This document shows positions 56,501-63,947 of a stretch of DNA of 64,000 nucleotides, piece after piece. Location of the stretch: NCBI RefSeq assembly GCF_011059105.1, contig NZ_JAALLS010000013.1:57374-121373 (forward strand), in the 5' to 3' direction. Both the position numbers and the translations under genes were made by a program. This DNA is from Fodinibius halophilus. Its GTDB lineage: Bacteria; Bacteroidota; Rhodothermia; Balneolales; Balneolaceae. Each line of letters opens with the position of its first letter. The first letter of the stretch is position 1. The notes under the pieces were generated by a model. It was given only the letters and a program-made list of their open reading frames with translations. It was not told the DNA's origin and made no database searches.

Positions 56501-58093
56501 GGCAAAATCAGCAATGCCGTCATCATTTAAATCACCAACCTCTTCGGTGGCAGCTACTCCACTAAAAAAATTCTCCAGCGAATATTGATGGAAGCTAGAA
56601 CTGTGCGTTTCGGACCCGCTCTGGATTCCGTTTACTATGCGCCGACCAACCGTGGGGCTGGTATTATCAAACTCGAAATGACTAATCAACAGATCATCGA
56701 CGCCGTCGCCGGTCAGATCACCAAATACGCCTTGCATCTTGAGATTGGCTCCCCACTCCCACCCCAAATCTGTGCCATTAACTCCTTTTAAAGGCACATC
56801 AAGGCTCAGTTTCGTATTTACATCATCCGGCCCATAAGCGATATGAGCCTGATTATTGGACTTGGTGGTATCAGCTATTACAAAATCGTCATGTCCGTCA
56901 TTATTCAGGTCTCCCATGGGATACAGCGGCCCATTAAACAGAGTAATGCCCGTATTCTGGTACTGTAAATTGGTAGCATCATATGGCACCAGGTATTTTT
57001 GATCTACCCATTCGTGCCCTATCAAAATCTCCAGGTACCCGTCACCGTCATAATCAACAAGATTCAAATGATTCGAATCTGCCGATTCATCAAACGCACT
57101 GTATGAAAAACTCTGCTCGGTGGTGACAGCATCATTGGCTGCCATCGATTGTGCGGCCGTATCAACCTCAAACACCACAACCTGGCCACCCGTATCGGAG
57201 TAACCACTGAGCTCTACAATTTCTGTAAAGGTATCTCCATCAATATCATCGACAGCAATACTCTTATTATTACTGGTTAACAAGCTGCTAAAATCCTGTG
57301 GGTAAAAATCAGAACTCTGTAAGGTGCGCCCCCAAGTAATAAAAAAGTCGCCATCATAAGGCGAATACATAAATACATCATCAAAACCGTCATTGTTGAT
57401 ATCCTGAAATGGGATCATCTTCTCCCCCATTCCCTGAAAAACGACCGATGTTTTTTGATAGCCCGATGATGAACCTGTATAAATATAGGGCGTATCGTCA
57501 TCAGTAGAGGGATGCTCCAGGAAGCCCGGCTCATATGCTACTGCATCAGCATACCCGTCGCCATTGATATCGCCCACCGGCACCAGTCGTCGATAGACTA
57601 TCTGATCGGGCGTGCCTGTGGTGTTATCACCATAAAAAACCGCTGTTTTCCATACCTGGTCTTCCAGTGCTGGAGTGCGTTCATCACGGGCCGGACTGCT
57701 TACCACATAATCGTTGGTGCCATTGGCATCTCCATCGATATTACCGGCCGGCCTACCCTGTTTAAAGAGCGCAAAGTTTTGAGATGGATTGGGATTGGAG
57801 TTTCTGTTCCAGCTTTGATCATCAATAAAAGCGGTGTACTCATCACTCAACGAGGGCAGATCAACGCCACTCTTTACAGGACTCAACTGCTCGCCATTAA
57901 AATGCGAGGTATTATTCTGTTGCAAATGGCGTTTAAGCTGCTCCATCTTTAATTGATAAAAAGGCGGATTTAGCTTCTCACTCCATGGTTTTTGCTGAGC
58001 CTTAAGGTCGGAAGGAATACTAAAAACGATCCCCATTAAAAACAATAAAACAGCCGTTAGGAAAGCTGTACCTTTACTACAATTACATTCCAT
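53525..58093 (-). CDS. Giant FG-GAP double-propeller protein with T9SS sorting domain
   Basis: 1522 residues. Signal peptide at about 10-32. Some 14 calcium-loop motifs of the D-x-N/D-x-D-G-x-x-D type (DINGDGYAD, DLNNDGHDD, DFNNDGVDD, DFTGDGHND and others) lie at about 110-900, enough for two seven-bladed integrin-alpha-like propellers. A fibronectin III-like domain (about 1030-1105) follows, then two copies of a 'GW-x-LI ... GYW' module (about 1150-1290), a PPLPPGPVFDARF beta-domain (about 1345-1430), and the type A sorting domain from YPNPFNPTTQIRYSVPE to the Lys-rich end (about 1445-1522). It would be exported by T9SS to the cell surface. No enzyme motif is seen; adhesion or ligand binding is inferred. 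Confidence 0.88.
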   Translation of the reverse strand: MECNCSKGTAFLTAVLLFLMGIVFSIPSDLKAQQKPWSEKLNPPFYQLKMEQLKRHLQQNNTSHFNGEQLSPVKSGVDLPSLSDEYTAFIDDQSWNRNSNPNPSQNFALFKQGRPAGNIDGDANGTNDYVVSSPARDERTPALEDQVWKTAVFYGDNTTGTPDQIVYRRLVPVGDINGDGYADAVAYEPGFLEHPSTDDDTPYIYTGSSSGYQKTSVVFQGMGEKMIPFQDINNDGFDDVFMYSPYDGDFFITWGRTLQSSDFYPQDFSSLLTSNNKSIAVDDIDGDTFTEIVELSGYSDTGGQVVVFEVDTAAQSMAANDAVTTEQSFSYSAFDESADSNHLNLVDYDGDGYLEILIGHEWVDQKYLVPYDATNLQYQNTGITLFNGPLYPMGDLNNDGHDDFVIADTTKSNNQAHIAYGPDDVNTKLSLDVPLKGVNGTDLGWEWGANLKMQGVFGDLTGDGVDDLLISHFEFDNTSPTVGRRIVNGIQSGSETHSSSFHQYSLENFFSGVAATEEVGDLNDDGIADFAIGFFNLNKVEIFFGGSTISSTPDKTITLNYSPMGLAGGDFNNDGVDDLVIPGGTENQSSATLSIFFGGPSMDVTADNTISSSNFQSVDYPALVNAVNVGDVNNDGIEDFFIGSGPAANATNSDDLNDREFINDLYLFFGSSSIDTKTGPDITISVAPTGSQYMWAGESGAGLGDINADGVDDFAVGVPFVPNQNNGSTGQVQIYNGTSSPSFSSPDVTLNAPESTTGFGWSVTAGDFTGDGHNDMGVSAINVYSEMTDTPPLIQIYHGGTAFDTQPDRSLAIPDFRFYNEVSDAGVLTQNRGQIESVTDFTNDGKDELVAGTGDRNSHAALYTFNSANAVPEIAIKAPNKGAGLGGSHGMAVGDFNNDGQVDLVLSQPNDNNDAFRSSRVYRYGLPKPLAITKVEDVPDDQGNRIRVHAGGFFMDALSQNIYGFDSWSVWRMTENGGWTNVKTVSPSNEGAQFVDVTVNKNQPTGIDSVDNSYVFRLEIFESEGGVIARSDTASGRAYDNVAPSSVSSVNIKEENGDQILSWQPEGYQDIREYLVYETDATGSTVRKILGRSTSTNFLLQNNFEGVQNFGIKARDVNNNIGTASAPVTGIFPQTQSYNIKEGWSLIGLPVEAGPGDIDSLMSLVSNGAIYSYNGTYQQVDDIQAGQGYWAKFSTQELQELTGLPETELTLSLKKGWNMISGVGGALDVADIKDKNGVIVPGTVYSFDQSYAQADTIRPGAGYWIRASEAASITLTHPELLANSKAAKEKPALAKSSEQVEDPFDELIISSGDYQRTLYFGDKLPENTKMASYSLPPLPPGPVFDARFKNDTRLIEGNDLYVKINKLPETAVTVETQMQSMAEYSHFTVKEYADGQLLKKYRVGTNKEFRLAHSETDLVQMSPANGSSVSGSKLPDSFKLKQNYPNPFNPTTQIRYSVPEATEVTLEVFNILGKRVATLVDEQKDPGNYQVTFDGANLASGIYLYRLQAGSYVATRKLILAK

Positions 58094-58515
58094 AACTGAT
58101 ACCCGGTTATTATGTTAGTTTTTAAAAACAGAGCCGGACCCATGTTCGTACACGAATACCCAATATATTTTTATAATAGCCGGCTTTAGCTTCAATACTT
58201 TTTGTCACAAAAATAGCTTAATGCAAGACTGGTTATCGGCACAGAAGAGCAAAAAATTAAGGCATCAGCATGCAGAATATTGGCACCTAATTCAGCCTAT
58301 GTTATTACCTCCCTTTTTGCTTCAAACATTGCCCCATGCAACCAATTTTTGCTATAACTGTATAATCCCTATATCGTGCTTAAAAGTCAAAATTATGAGC
58401 ACTTTCCCCTCTATTAATATTGATTTTGAACAAGGAACAATGCGTATGCTGGCAATGTTAACTCAGATGAGATATAAATTTTGAACAAAATTGAACTCGT
58501 TATCGCCAAAGCGAT
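58094..58515. other. Intergenic region, 422 nt
   Basis: Upstream of the giant protein gene and downstream of the TlpA-like gene. An 87-codon plus-strand frame (58221-58484) has no family resemblance and is not called. The only promoter-like box is CAAAAATA near 58206, weak. Nothing else seen. Confidence 0.35.
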
Positions 58516-59121
58516 CTACGATTTTTTATCCTCTTGATTTAGCCCCAACAGCTTTTGCAGTCGCGGTTCCAACTCTTTTTTGGTAAGAGCCCCCACCGCA
58601 AAGTACTGCAGGTTCCCCTCGGGACCGATAACATAGGTCGTTGGCACGCCCATCGTAGGACCGTACTTATCCATGATGGTGCCGTCATCTATCACCATGG
58701 GATAATTTACATCGTACTTCTCCATAAACGGTTTTACCACCGACTCGCCCTGCTCATCAATCGAAACCCCCAGCACCAACAGTCCGTCATCTTTATACTT
58801 ATTGTATAGATCCACGAAATCGGGCGTCTCCTCTTCGCAGGGCGGGCACCAGGTAGCCCAGATATTCAACATCACCACTTTGCCCCTATGCTTCGACAGC
58901 TGAAACGATTCTCCGTTAACCAGGGTAACAGTAAAGTCTTTAGCTTTGGCTTCTGCTTGGGCAGGATACATCGTAGCCGAATAGGGATCCAGCTGTTCCA
59001 GCGGTTCTTTGGGTTCGGATTTCTTTTCTTCGCTATCCGTATTACAGGCGGTCAGCAAAACGCCCGCCGTCAAGACCATCACTATAAAGAAAGGGAATCG
59101 CACAGATTTAAACATATGCAT
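58516..59121 (-). CDS. TlpA-family thioredoxin-like lipoprotein
   Basis: 201 residues. Lipobox LLTAC (Cys near 26), then an acidic linker and a thioredoxin fold at about 60-195 with the redox motif WATWCPPCEEETPDF. GVPTTYVIGPEG has the cis-Pro (VPTT). It reduces or isomerises disulfides in the periplasm, often for c-type cytochrome or copper-protein maturation. ATG at 59121 and at 59115 are both possible. It starts 11 nt after the DUF411 gene, so co-transcribed with it; the pairing suggests metal or copper handling. Confidence 0.9.
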   Translation of the reverse strand: MHMFKSVRFPFFIVMVLTAGVLLTACNTDSEEKKSEPKEPLEQLDPYSATMYPAQAEAKAKDFTVTLVNGESFQLSKHRGKVVMLNIWATWCPPCEEETPDFVDLYNKYKDDGLLVLGVSIDEQGESVVKPFMEKYDVNYPMVIDDGTIMDKYGPTMGVPTTYVIGPEGNLQYFAVGALTKKELEPRLQKLLGLNQEDKKS

Positions 59122-59132
59122 AAATGCTACTT

Positions 59133-59612
59133 TTAATGTTGCGCAAAAACTTCGGTACTGCCGTCATTCTTAAGCAAAAGCACATCATAAGGCTTGTTAA
59201 GTGCCGTATTCATACCCGGAGAACTTTCCGGCATACCCGGCACCACCAATCCCTTGGCATCAGGCTGTTCGCGCAGCAGCCGCTTGATATCTTCGGCAGG
59301 CACATGTCCCTCTACTACATAGTCCCCGACGATAGCAGTGTGGCAAGACCCTAAATTTTGGGAGATTCCCTCCTCTGCTTTTAATGCGTAGAGATTTTCG
59401 GCATTAATACTATTTACCGTATAGCCATTGTCCTGCATGTAGTTTGCCCACCTTTCACAACAGCTGCACCCTTCATTTTTATACATCACCACATCGGCCT
59501 GTTGCTGTTGTTTCGGCTGATTGGCGTAATAATCGTTGACAATGTACCAGATGGCTCCACCGGCAACGAGAATAATTGCGGCAGCAGCAGCTAAGAATCG
59601 AGAAGTTTTCAT
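59133..59612 (-). CDS. DUF411 putative metal-binding protein
   Basis: 159 residues. Signal or anchor helix at about 5-28. DUF411 core: VMYKNEGCSCCERWANYM (about 42-59) with a CxCC site, LGSCHTAIVGDYVVEGHVPAEDI (about 87-109) with a third Cys and His. Family members are associated with copper resistance and reside in the periplasm. A single N-terminal helix means it could be anchored or cleaved. Upstream partner of the thioredoxin-like lipoprotein. Confidence 0.9.
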   Translation of the reverse strand: MKTSRFLAAAAAIILVAGGAIWYIVNDYYANQPKQQQQADVVMYKNEGCSCCERWANYMQDNGYTVNSINAENLYALKAEEGISQNLGSCHTAIVGDYVVEGHVPAEDIKRLLREQPDAKGLVVPGMPESSPGMNTALNKPYDVLLLKNDGSTEVFAQH

Positions 59613-59782
59613 GAAAAAATATGTTTATCAGTGAATCTGTGTTCAAAAAATATGGCTCGTAATTTACCACTATTTTATAGAGATGGCTAACGGTAATTCT
59701 CTGCCTGATGTTGCCCTGTTCAAAGGTAAAAGAATGTTATACTACTGCTCTGCCCTGTTACTTAAAAAAATGGAACTCCCCG

Positions 59783-59814
59783 TTGTAGAAGTGCTGTAAT
59801 ATATGTTATATTTG
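59783..59814 (+). promoter_or_regulatory. Promoter of tRNA-Leu, Bacteroidota type
   Basis: TTG (59783-59785), 21-nt spacer, TATATTTG (59807-59814); the same -7 box as at tRNA-Ser. It is 32 nt before the mature tRNA. Confidence 0.72.
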
Positions 59815-59846
59815 GGACCGCTATAAAACAGTGTGATATTTTTTAT

Positions 59847-59931
59847 GCCCGAGTGGCGGAATTGGTAGACGCGCCGGATTCAAAATCCGGTGGCCATTGC
59901 GGTCGTGTCGGTTCGAGTCCGACCTCGGGTA
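59847..59931 (+). tRNA. tRNA-Leu(CAA)
   Basis: 85 nt. Acceptor GCCCGAG pairs with CTCGGGT (one G-T), discriminator A. Anticodon loop TTCAAAA between CCGGA and TCCGG gives CAA (reads UUG). Long variable arm and GTTCGAGTC T-loop as expected. CCA not encoded. Marks the left side of an A+T-richer segment. Confidence 0.97.
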
Positions 59932-59938
59932 CTTTATG

Positions 59939-59978
59939 AAACCCTAAGTTGTTTATAATCAGCAACTTAGGGTTTTTT
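59939..59978 (+). terminator. Strong intrinsic terminator after tRNA-Leu
   Basis: AAACCCTAAGTTG, 11-nt loop, CAACTTAGGGTTT, then more T. A perfect 13-bp stem, 7 nt after the tRNA. Confidence 0.92.
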
Positions 59979-60265
59979 GGTTTAACGATGGTTAAACAAA
60001 GTACCTATTCCCCTTCCTGTTTTGTGGATATAAACTCCCAAATCTGTTTATTTGTCAGATCATAAATGAAGAGCTTTTTTCATCAAGATTAAATTATTTC
60101 TATCAATTCACTTCCTGCCCTCACTAATTAAAAATGTTGAATTATGAGAATCGTGAAGTGCATATCAAATAGATAAAGTCTTTTGGGTTTATTATTCAGT
60201 TTTTGTAAAATCCGCCGGCTTATTAGAAGCTTTTAATAAAAAACTGGGTGAAAATATTATAAGTA

Positions 60266-60778
60266 ATGAGAATAACTAAATTAATTTCGTACGTATTAAT
60301 CTGTTTCTTTTTGGTGGGATGCTTTGGTAGTAGTAATTCGGGTGATGAGTTATATCAAAACAGTTTTTCGGTAAGTCTGGAAACTGAAGATGTCGACAAA
60401 AATGTTATAAAACTGGAGTTTGGGCAAAAAGAAGGGGCTACGAAAGGATATGATAAAAGTATTGATAAAGATACTCCTCCTTCTCCCCCTGAAGGAGTCA
60501 CACATACCTATTTTGCAACAATAGATAAAAATCTTCTACATGATTATCGTAAACTAGGGGTTCAAATTAGTGATTGGGAGCTCAAATATGAATTAGGTGT
60601 TGGCGAAAGTTTATTTTTGTCTTGGAGAATACTTGATCAATTGGGAGGAGAAGGAGAGTTAGTTTTGACCGATATTGAGAGTGCTTTTGAAGTAGATATG
60701 ACAGAAAAAAGTGAATATACAGTAAGTGGGCAATCTTCTGGTAGTTTGCTTATCAAATATAGAGTAAAAGAAAATTAA
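60266..60778 (+). CDS. Small lipoprotein with PPxPP beta-domain
   Basis: 170 residues. Lipobox FFLVGC (Cys near 19), then a Ser/Gly linker. From about 35 on it parallels the 52769-53485 protein without the InlB-like repeat: VIKLEFGQKEGATKGYDKSI, DKDTPPSPPEGVTHTYFA, HDYRKLG, ISDWELKYEL, SAFEVDMTEKSEYTVSG. It sits 58 nt upstream of the 995-residue T9SS protein gene, repeating the partnership seen at 52.8-58.1 kb with reversed gene order. Codons are rich in A/T, unlike most of the window. Function unknown. Confidence 0.78.
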   Translation: MRITKLISYVLICFFLVGCFGSSNSGDELYQNSFSVSLETEDVDKNVIKLEFGQKEGATKGYDKSIDKDTPPSPPEGVTHTYFATIDKNLLHDYRKLGVQISDWELKYELGVGESLFLSWRILDQLGGEGELVLTDIESAFEVDMTEKSEYTVSGQSSGSLLIKYRVKEN

Positions 60779-60836
60779 AAAATAAGAGAACTCCGCCGAT
60801 ACTTAGAGTAAGACGCTAACTTGAATCTAATCTTCT

Positions 60837-63824
60837 ATGCCATTGAAGTATAGCATTTTTGTTTTACCTGCCATTCTTATACTAGTACCAATACAATTTT
60901 CTTTAGCACAGGAAATACAAACCAATGAGTATAGAGAACATTTAATTAAACAAGGTGTTCCTCCTTCTCTCATCGGAAGATATGATCGGCAAGGTATTCC
61001 TCGCATTTCAGGAAGTGAAATTAAATCAATCCATAGACTCGGCAAGACAGTTGGTCAGCAACCTCAAAGTAATTCATTACCATCTGATAGTCGTGCATGG
61101 GAAGCTATTCCCGGTGTGATTAGAAATGATGGCATAGAAGAATTCAGGCTTGAGGTTGAACTTAATCAACAGCCGACCAGAGTATACATTAAGACAGGAA
61201 GTGGAGATTATAAAATTGATTTACCTAAGAACACTGAAATACTTTTACTTGATGATGGCGTTGGAGTTGATAAAGTAGCTGGAGATAGCATATATACAGC
61301 AGGTCCCTTCCGATATAATACCGATGTCAAAATGTATGAGCATTACCTTCTTGATTCATCAAGTCCTAAAGGAGTAGATATTGGACTTATTGGTGAGGGA
61401 GTTTATATAGAAACAGAAAAGGGTAACACAGAAGAATTCTTGATTAAACCCAGTGTGGGAATACTCCAAGAAGATATACCAATAGTCTCAAAAGAAAAGT
61501 TAGCAGATGATGCCCAAATATCTCCCCATCTTATTAATGTCAAAACAAGTGAGAGATATACAAATACTTATGGGTCGAGTATTAGGCCATTAGTTAAACG
61601 TATTTATAAATTAATGCCAGATGTGTTCGATTTTCTAAATTTTATCTCAACTTACAGGGTTGAATATAACGATAGGCTTCATCCTAACAATTTTGTTGCA
61701 GGCTTACATGGAACTGTAAAGCAAGAAAACAAAGGTATAGGTACTTTAGTATTTGATAATAGTGAATATTATGGAAGTGCTGGTAGGTTAAAAGGTTACA
61801 ACATTTTTGATATTTACGACAGGGGATTAACCGGAAATAATGTTACCCATGAACTCATGCATCAGTGGGCAGCAAAAAGAAATTTAAGTATTACTGAGGG
61901 ATCCCATTACAAACCTACTAGCAATATAGCTAGCTTATTGGGTGGGATAAAATGGGAATGGCAATCTGATAGCACCTTTGTTTTTAATTGTAATGAAGCA
62001 AGAGGTGGAAACAGTAAAGCGCCCCTTTTAGACCTTTACTTAATGGGACTTATCTCTGGAGAAAGGGTTCCTGTTTCTCGTGTTGTGCCAGATTCTATAA
62101 ATCAAACCCACTACTGTCCAAGTTGGACTAATCCTCCTGATACTCTACATAAAGATCAGATATCGCAAGAATTAACAATTCAAGAGATTCAAGAAGAAAT
62201 TGGAGTACGAAAACCCGGTCCCGAAAATGCTCAACGAAATTTCCGTATTGGTTTTGTGGCTGAAAGTAATAAGAGGTTGCTTAATGATACTGAAATGACC
62301 TATTATTCAATTTTTGCCAAGCATTATGGAAAAGATGATCCCAGTCTTTCTTCTCGTCAAGGGCACAATTTTACACCGGTAACAAATTATATTGGGGAAA
62401 ATACTTCATGGAATACCAAAATACCTCCAGCGGAGTCGAAGGTACCAAGACGGGTTACAAATCTCTCTTCCCAAGAAATATCTGGAGAATTAAAAATTCA
62501 ATGGCAAAAAAACACTTACAATAATGCGTCAGAGTATATAATCAATACTGGAAAAAGTTCAACTAAGTTATCACCTATTGACACCATATCTGCTACTCAA
62601 ACCACCTATGAGATAAATACTAAAGGTACCACATTTTTAGCAGTTCAGGCTGTTAATCAATACGGCAACAAAGGTCCTAAAAAGCCTGTAACAAGTTATA
62701 TTGATAAATCTATTCAACTTTCTTCAGATGAATGGATATTTATCAGTAATAACACCAAGACTCCGATAATTAGTGAGGATTCTTTACGAGTTGTAGGATT
62801 TTTGCCTGGAGAAACCTATAAATCGAAATCCCAAATTAAAGATTCTAATTTGGGGTATTGGGTTAAAGAAAAAGGAGCAAACCAATTAAATATATCTGGA
62901 ATTGGCGTTAATAGAGATACCATTTCGATATCAGCTGATCATTGGCATCTTATCGGGAGTTTGTCGGATACTGTTCATATTAGTTCAATAGTTGACCCTA
63001 ATAACGCAATATCAGCTCAAGTACCGATATATAAATATGATATGCAGAATAAGACCTATCAAGAAGCTATAGAAATGGTTCCCGGCTCTGCCTATTGGGT
63101 ATTTGGTGAAAATAAAGGAGATATTATACGTAGAATTGGAGTAACTGATAATGCAAAATATAAGCGTACCTCCCAAAATTCTTCAAGTCAAAGGGATCGA
63201 ATTATATTTACTAGTCAAGGGGTAAAACAAGTGATTCCTTATGCGAAAGGTTCACTTGTTTTGTCTGAATATAATAAGTTCAGGCTTCCACCAATGGCAC
63301 CAGAACCAACCTTAGATATTCGTACCAAAGATGGTTTTGCTATAGCTGATGGTGATTCTGTCTCACTTTCACTTGAAGCAAAAGATTATCCGATACAGGT
63401 TAGATTACAAAAAAATAGTGCGAGTAATACGAGCTATACCCTAAAACTGATTGACAATAAAAGTGAAAAATCAATTTCCCTTGCTGCCGGAAAAAGATTT
63501 ATGATCAATAATGAAGTGGGGGAAATAATCTTAAAGAGAAGGACTGACCAAAAACAAAAACTAACCTTTAAATTATTCCCTAACTATCCTAATCCTTTTA
63601 ATCCATCAACTACCATTCAGTACGAAATTCCTGAACAGATTAAGGTTTCAGTAAATGTTTATAACATACTTGGGCAGCAAGTACGTACTTTAGTTGATAA
63701 AAATCAGCAACCGGGGCGATATACCGTACGATTTGACGGAAGTCGATTATCAAGCGGAGTTTACTTTCTGAAAATTGATGCTGGTGATTTTTCTGAAGCA
63801 CAACGTATGACATTAATCAAATGA
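60837..63824 (+). CDS. Putative secreted zinc metalloprotease with T9SS sorting domain
   Basis: 995 residues. Signal peptide, cut near SLA-QE. A beta-rich N-terminal part (about 85-200) precedes a metalloprotease-like domain (about 260-480) with NVTHELMHQWAA: His338, Glu339, His342, and a further His357 in EGSHYK, then the LLDLYLMGLISGE segment near 400. That pattern recalls a family of uncharacterised secreted proteins with HELGHRW and YLMGL motifs. A fibronectin III-like domain (about 536-620), two 'W-x-LIG ... YW' modules (about 630-770), the PPMAPEP beta-domain (about 815-905) and the sorting domain (NYPNPFNPSTTIQYEIPE to the end, about 915-995) follow. Peptidase activity is inferred. Confidence 0.8.
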   Translation: MPLKYSIFVLPAILILVPIQFSLAQEIQTNEYREHLIKQGVPPSLIGRYDRQGIPRISGSEIKSIHRLGKTVGQQPQSNSLPSDSRAWEAIPGVIRNDGIEEFRLEVELNQQPTRVYIKTGSGDYKIDLPKNTEILLLDDGVGVDKVAGDSIYTAGPFRYNTDVKMYEHYLLDSSSPKGVDIGLIGEGVYIETEKGNTEEFLIKPSVGILQEDIPIVSKEKLADDAQISPHLINVKTSERYTNTYGSSIRPLVKRIYKLMPDVFDFLNFISTYRVEYNDRLHPNNFVAGLHGTVKQENKGIGTLVFDNSEYYGSAGRLKGYNIFDIYDRGLTGNNVTHELMHQWAAKRNLSITEGSHYKPTSNIASLLGGIKWEWQSDSTFVFNCNEARGGNSKAPLLDLYLMGLISGERVPVSRVVPDSINQTHYCPSWTNPPDTLHKDQISQELTIQEIQEEIGVRKPGPENAQRNFRIGFVAESNKRLLNDTEMTYYSIFAKHYGKDDPSLSSRQGHNFTPVTNYIGENTSWNTKIPPAESKVPRRVTNLSSQEISGELKIQWQKNTYNNASEYIINTGKSSTKLSPIDTISATQTTYEINTKGTTFLAVQAVNQYGNKGPKKPVTSYIDKSIQLSSDEWIFISNNTKTPIISEDSLRVVGFLPGETYKSKSQIKDSNLGYWVKEKGANQLNISGIGVNRDTISISADHWHLIGSLSDTVHISSIVDPNNAISAQVPIYKYDMQNKTYQEAIEMVPGSAYWVFGENKGDIIRRIGVTDNAKYKRTSQNSSSQRDRIIFTSQGVKQVIPYAKGSLVLSEYNKFRLPPMAPEPTLDIRTKDGFAIADGDSVSLSLEAKDYPIQVRLQKNSASNTSYTLKLIDNKSEKSISLAAGKRFMINNEVGEIILKRRTDQKQKLTFKLFPNYPNPFNPSTTIQYEIPEQIKVSVNVYNILGQQVRTLVDKNQQPGRYTVRFDGSRLSSGVYFLKIDAGDFSEAQRMTLIK

Positions 63825-63947
63825 CCCTTCCAACAGTTATTCAAGTTCCGTCATATTTCTTAAGTGTGAATTGGCTAAGACGATAAGTATGGAAAGCGAT
63901 TTACTATTTAACTATAACTAAAAAACTAACTAATCATATTTTCATCA

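Noticed and set aside
58221..58484. 87-codon frame, with a tail faintly like an acyl-CoA dehydrogenase start
   Set aside because: Only a handful of residues fit, and the frame ends at once; chance resemblance.
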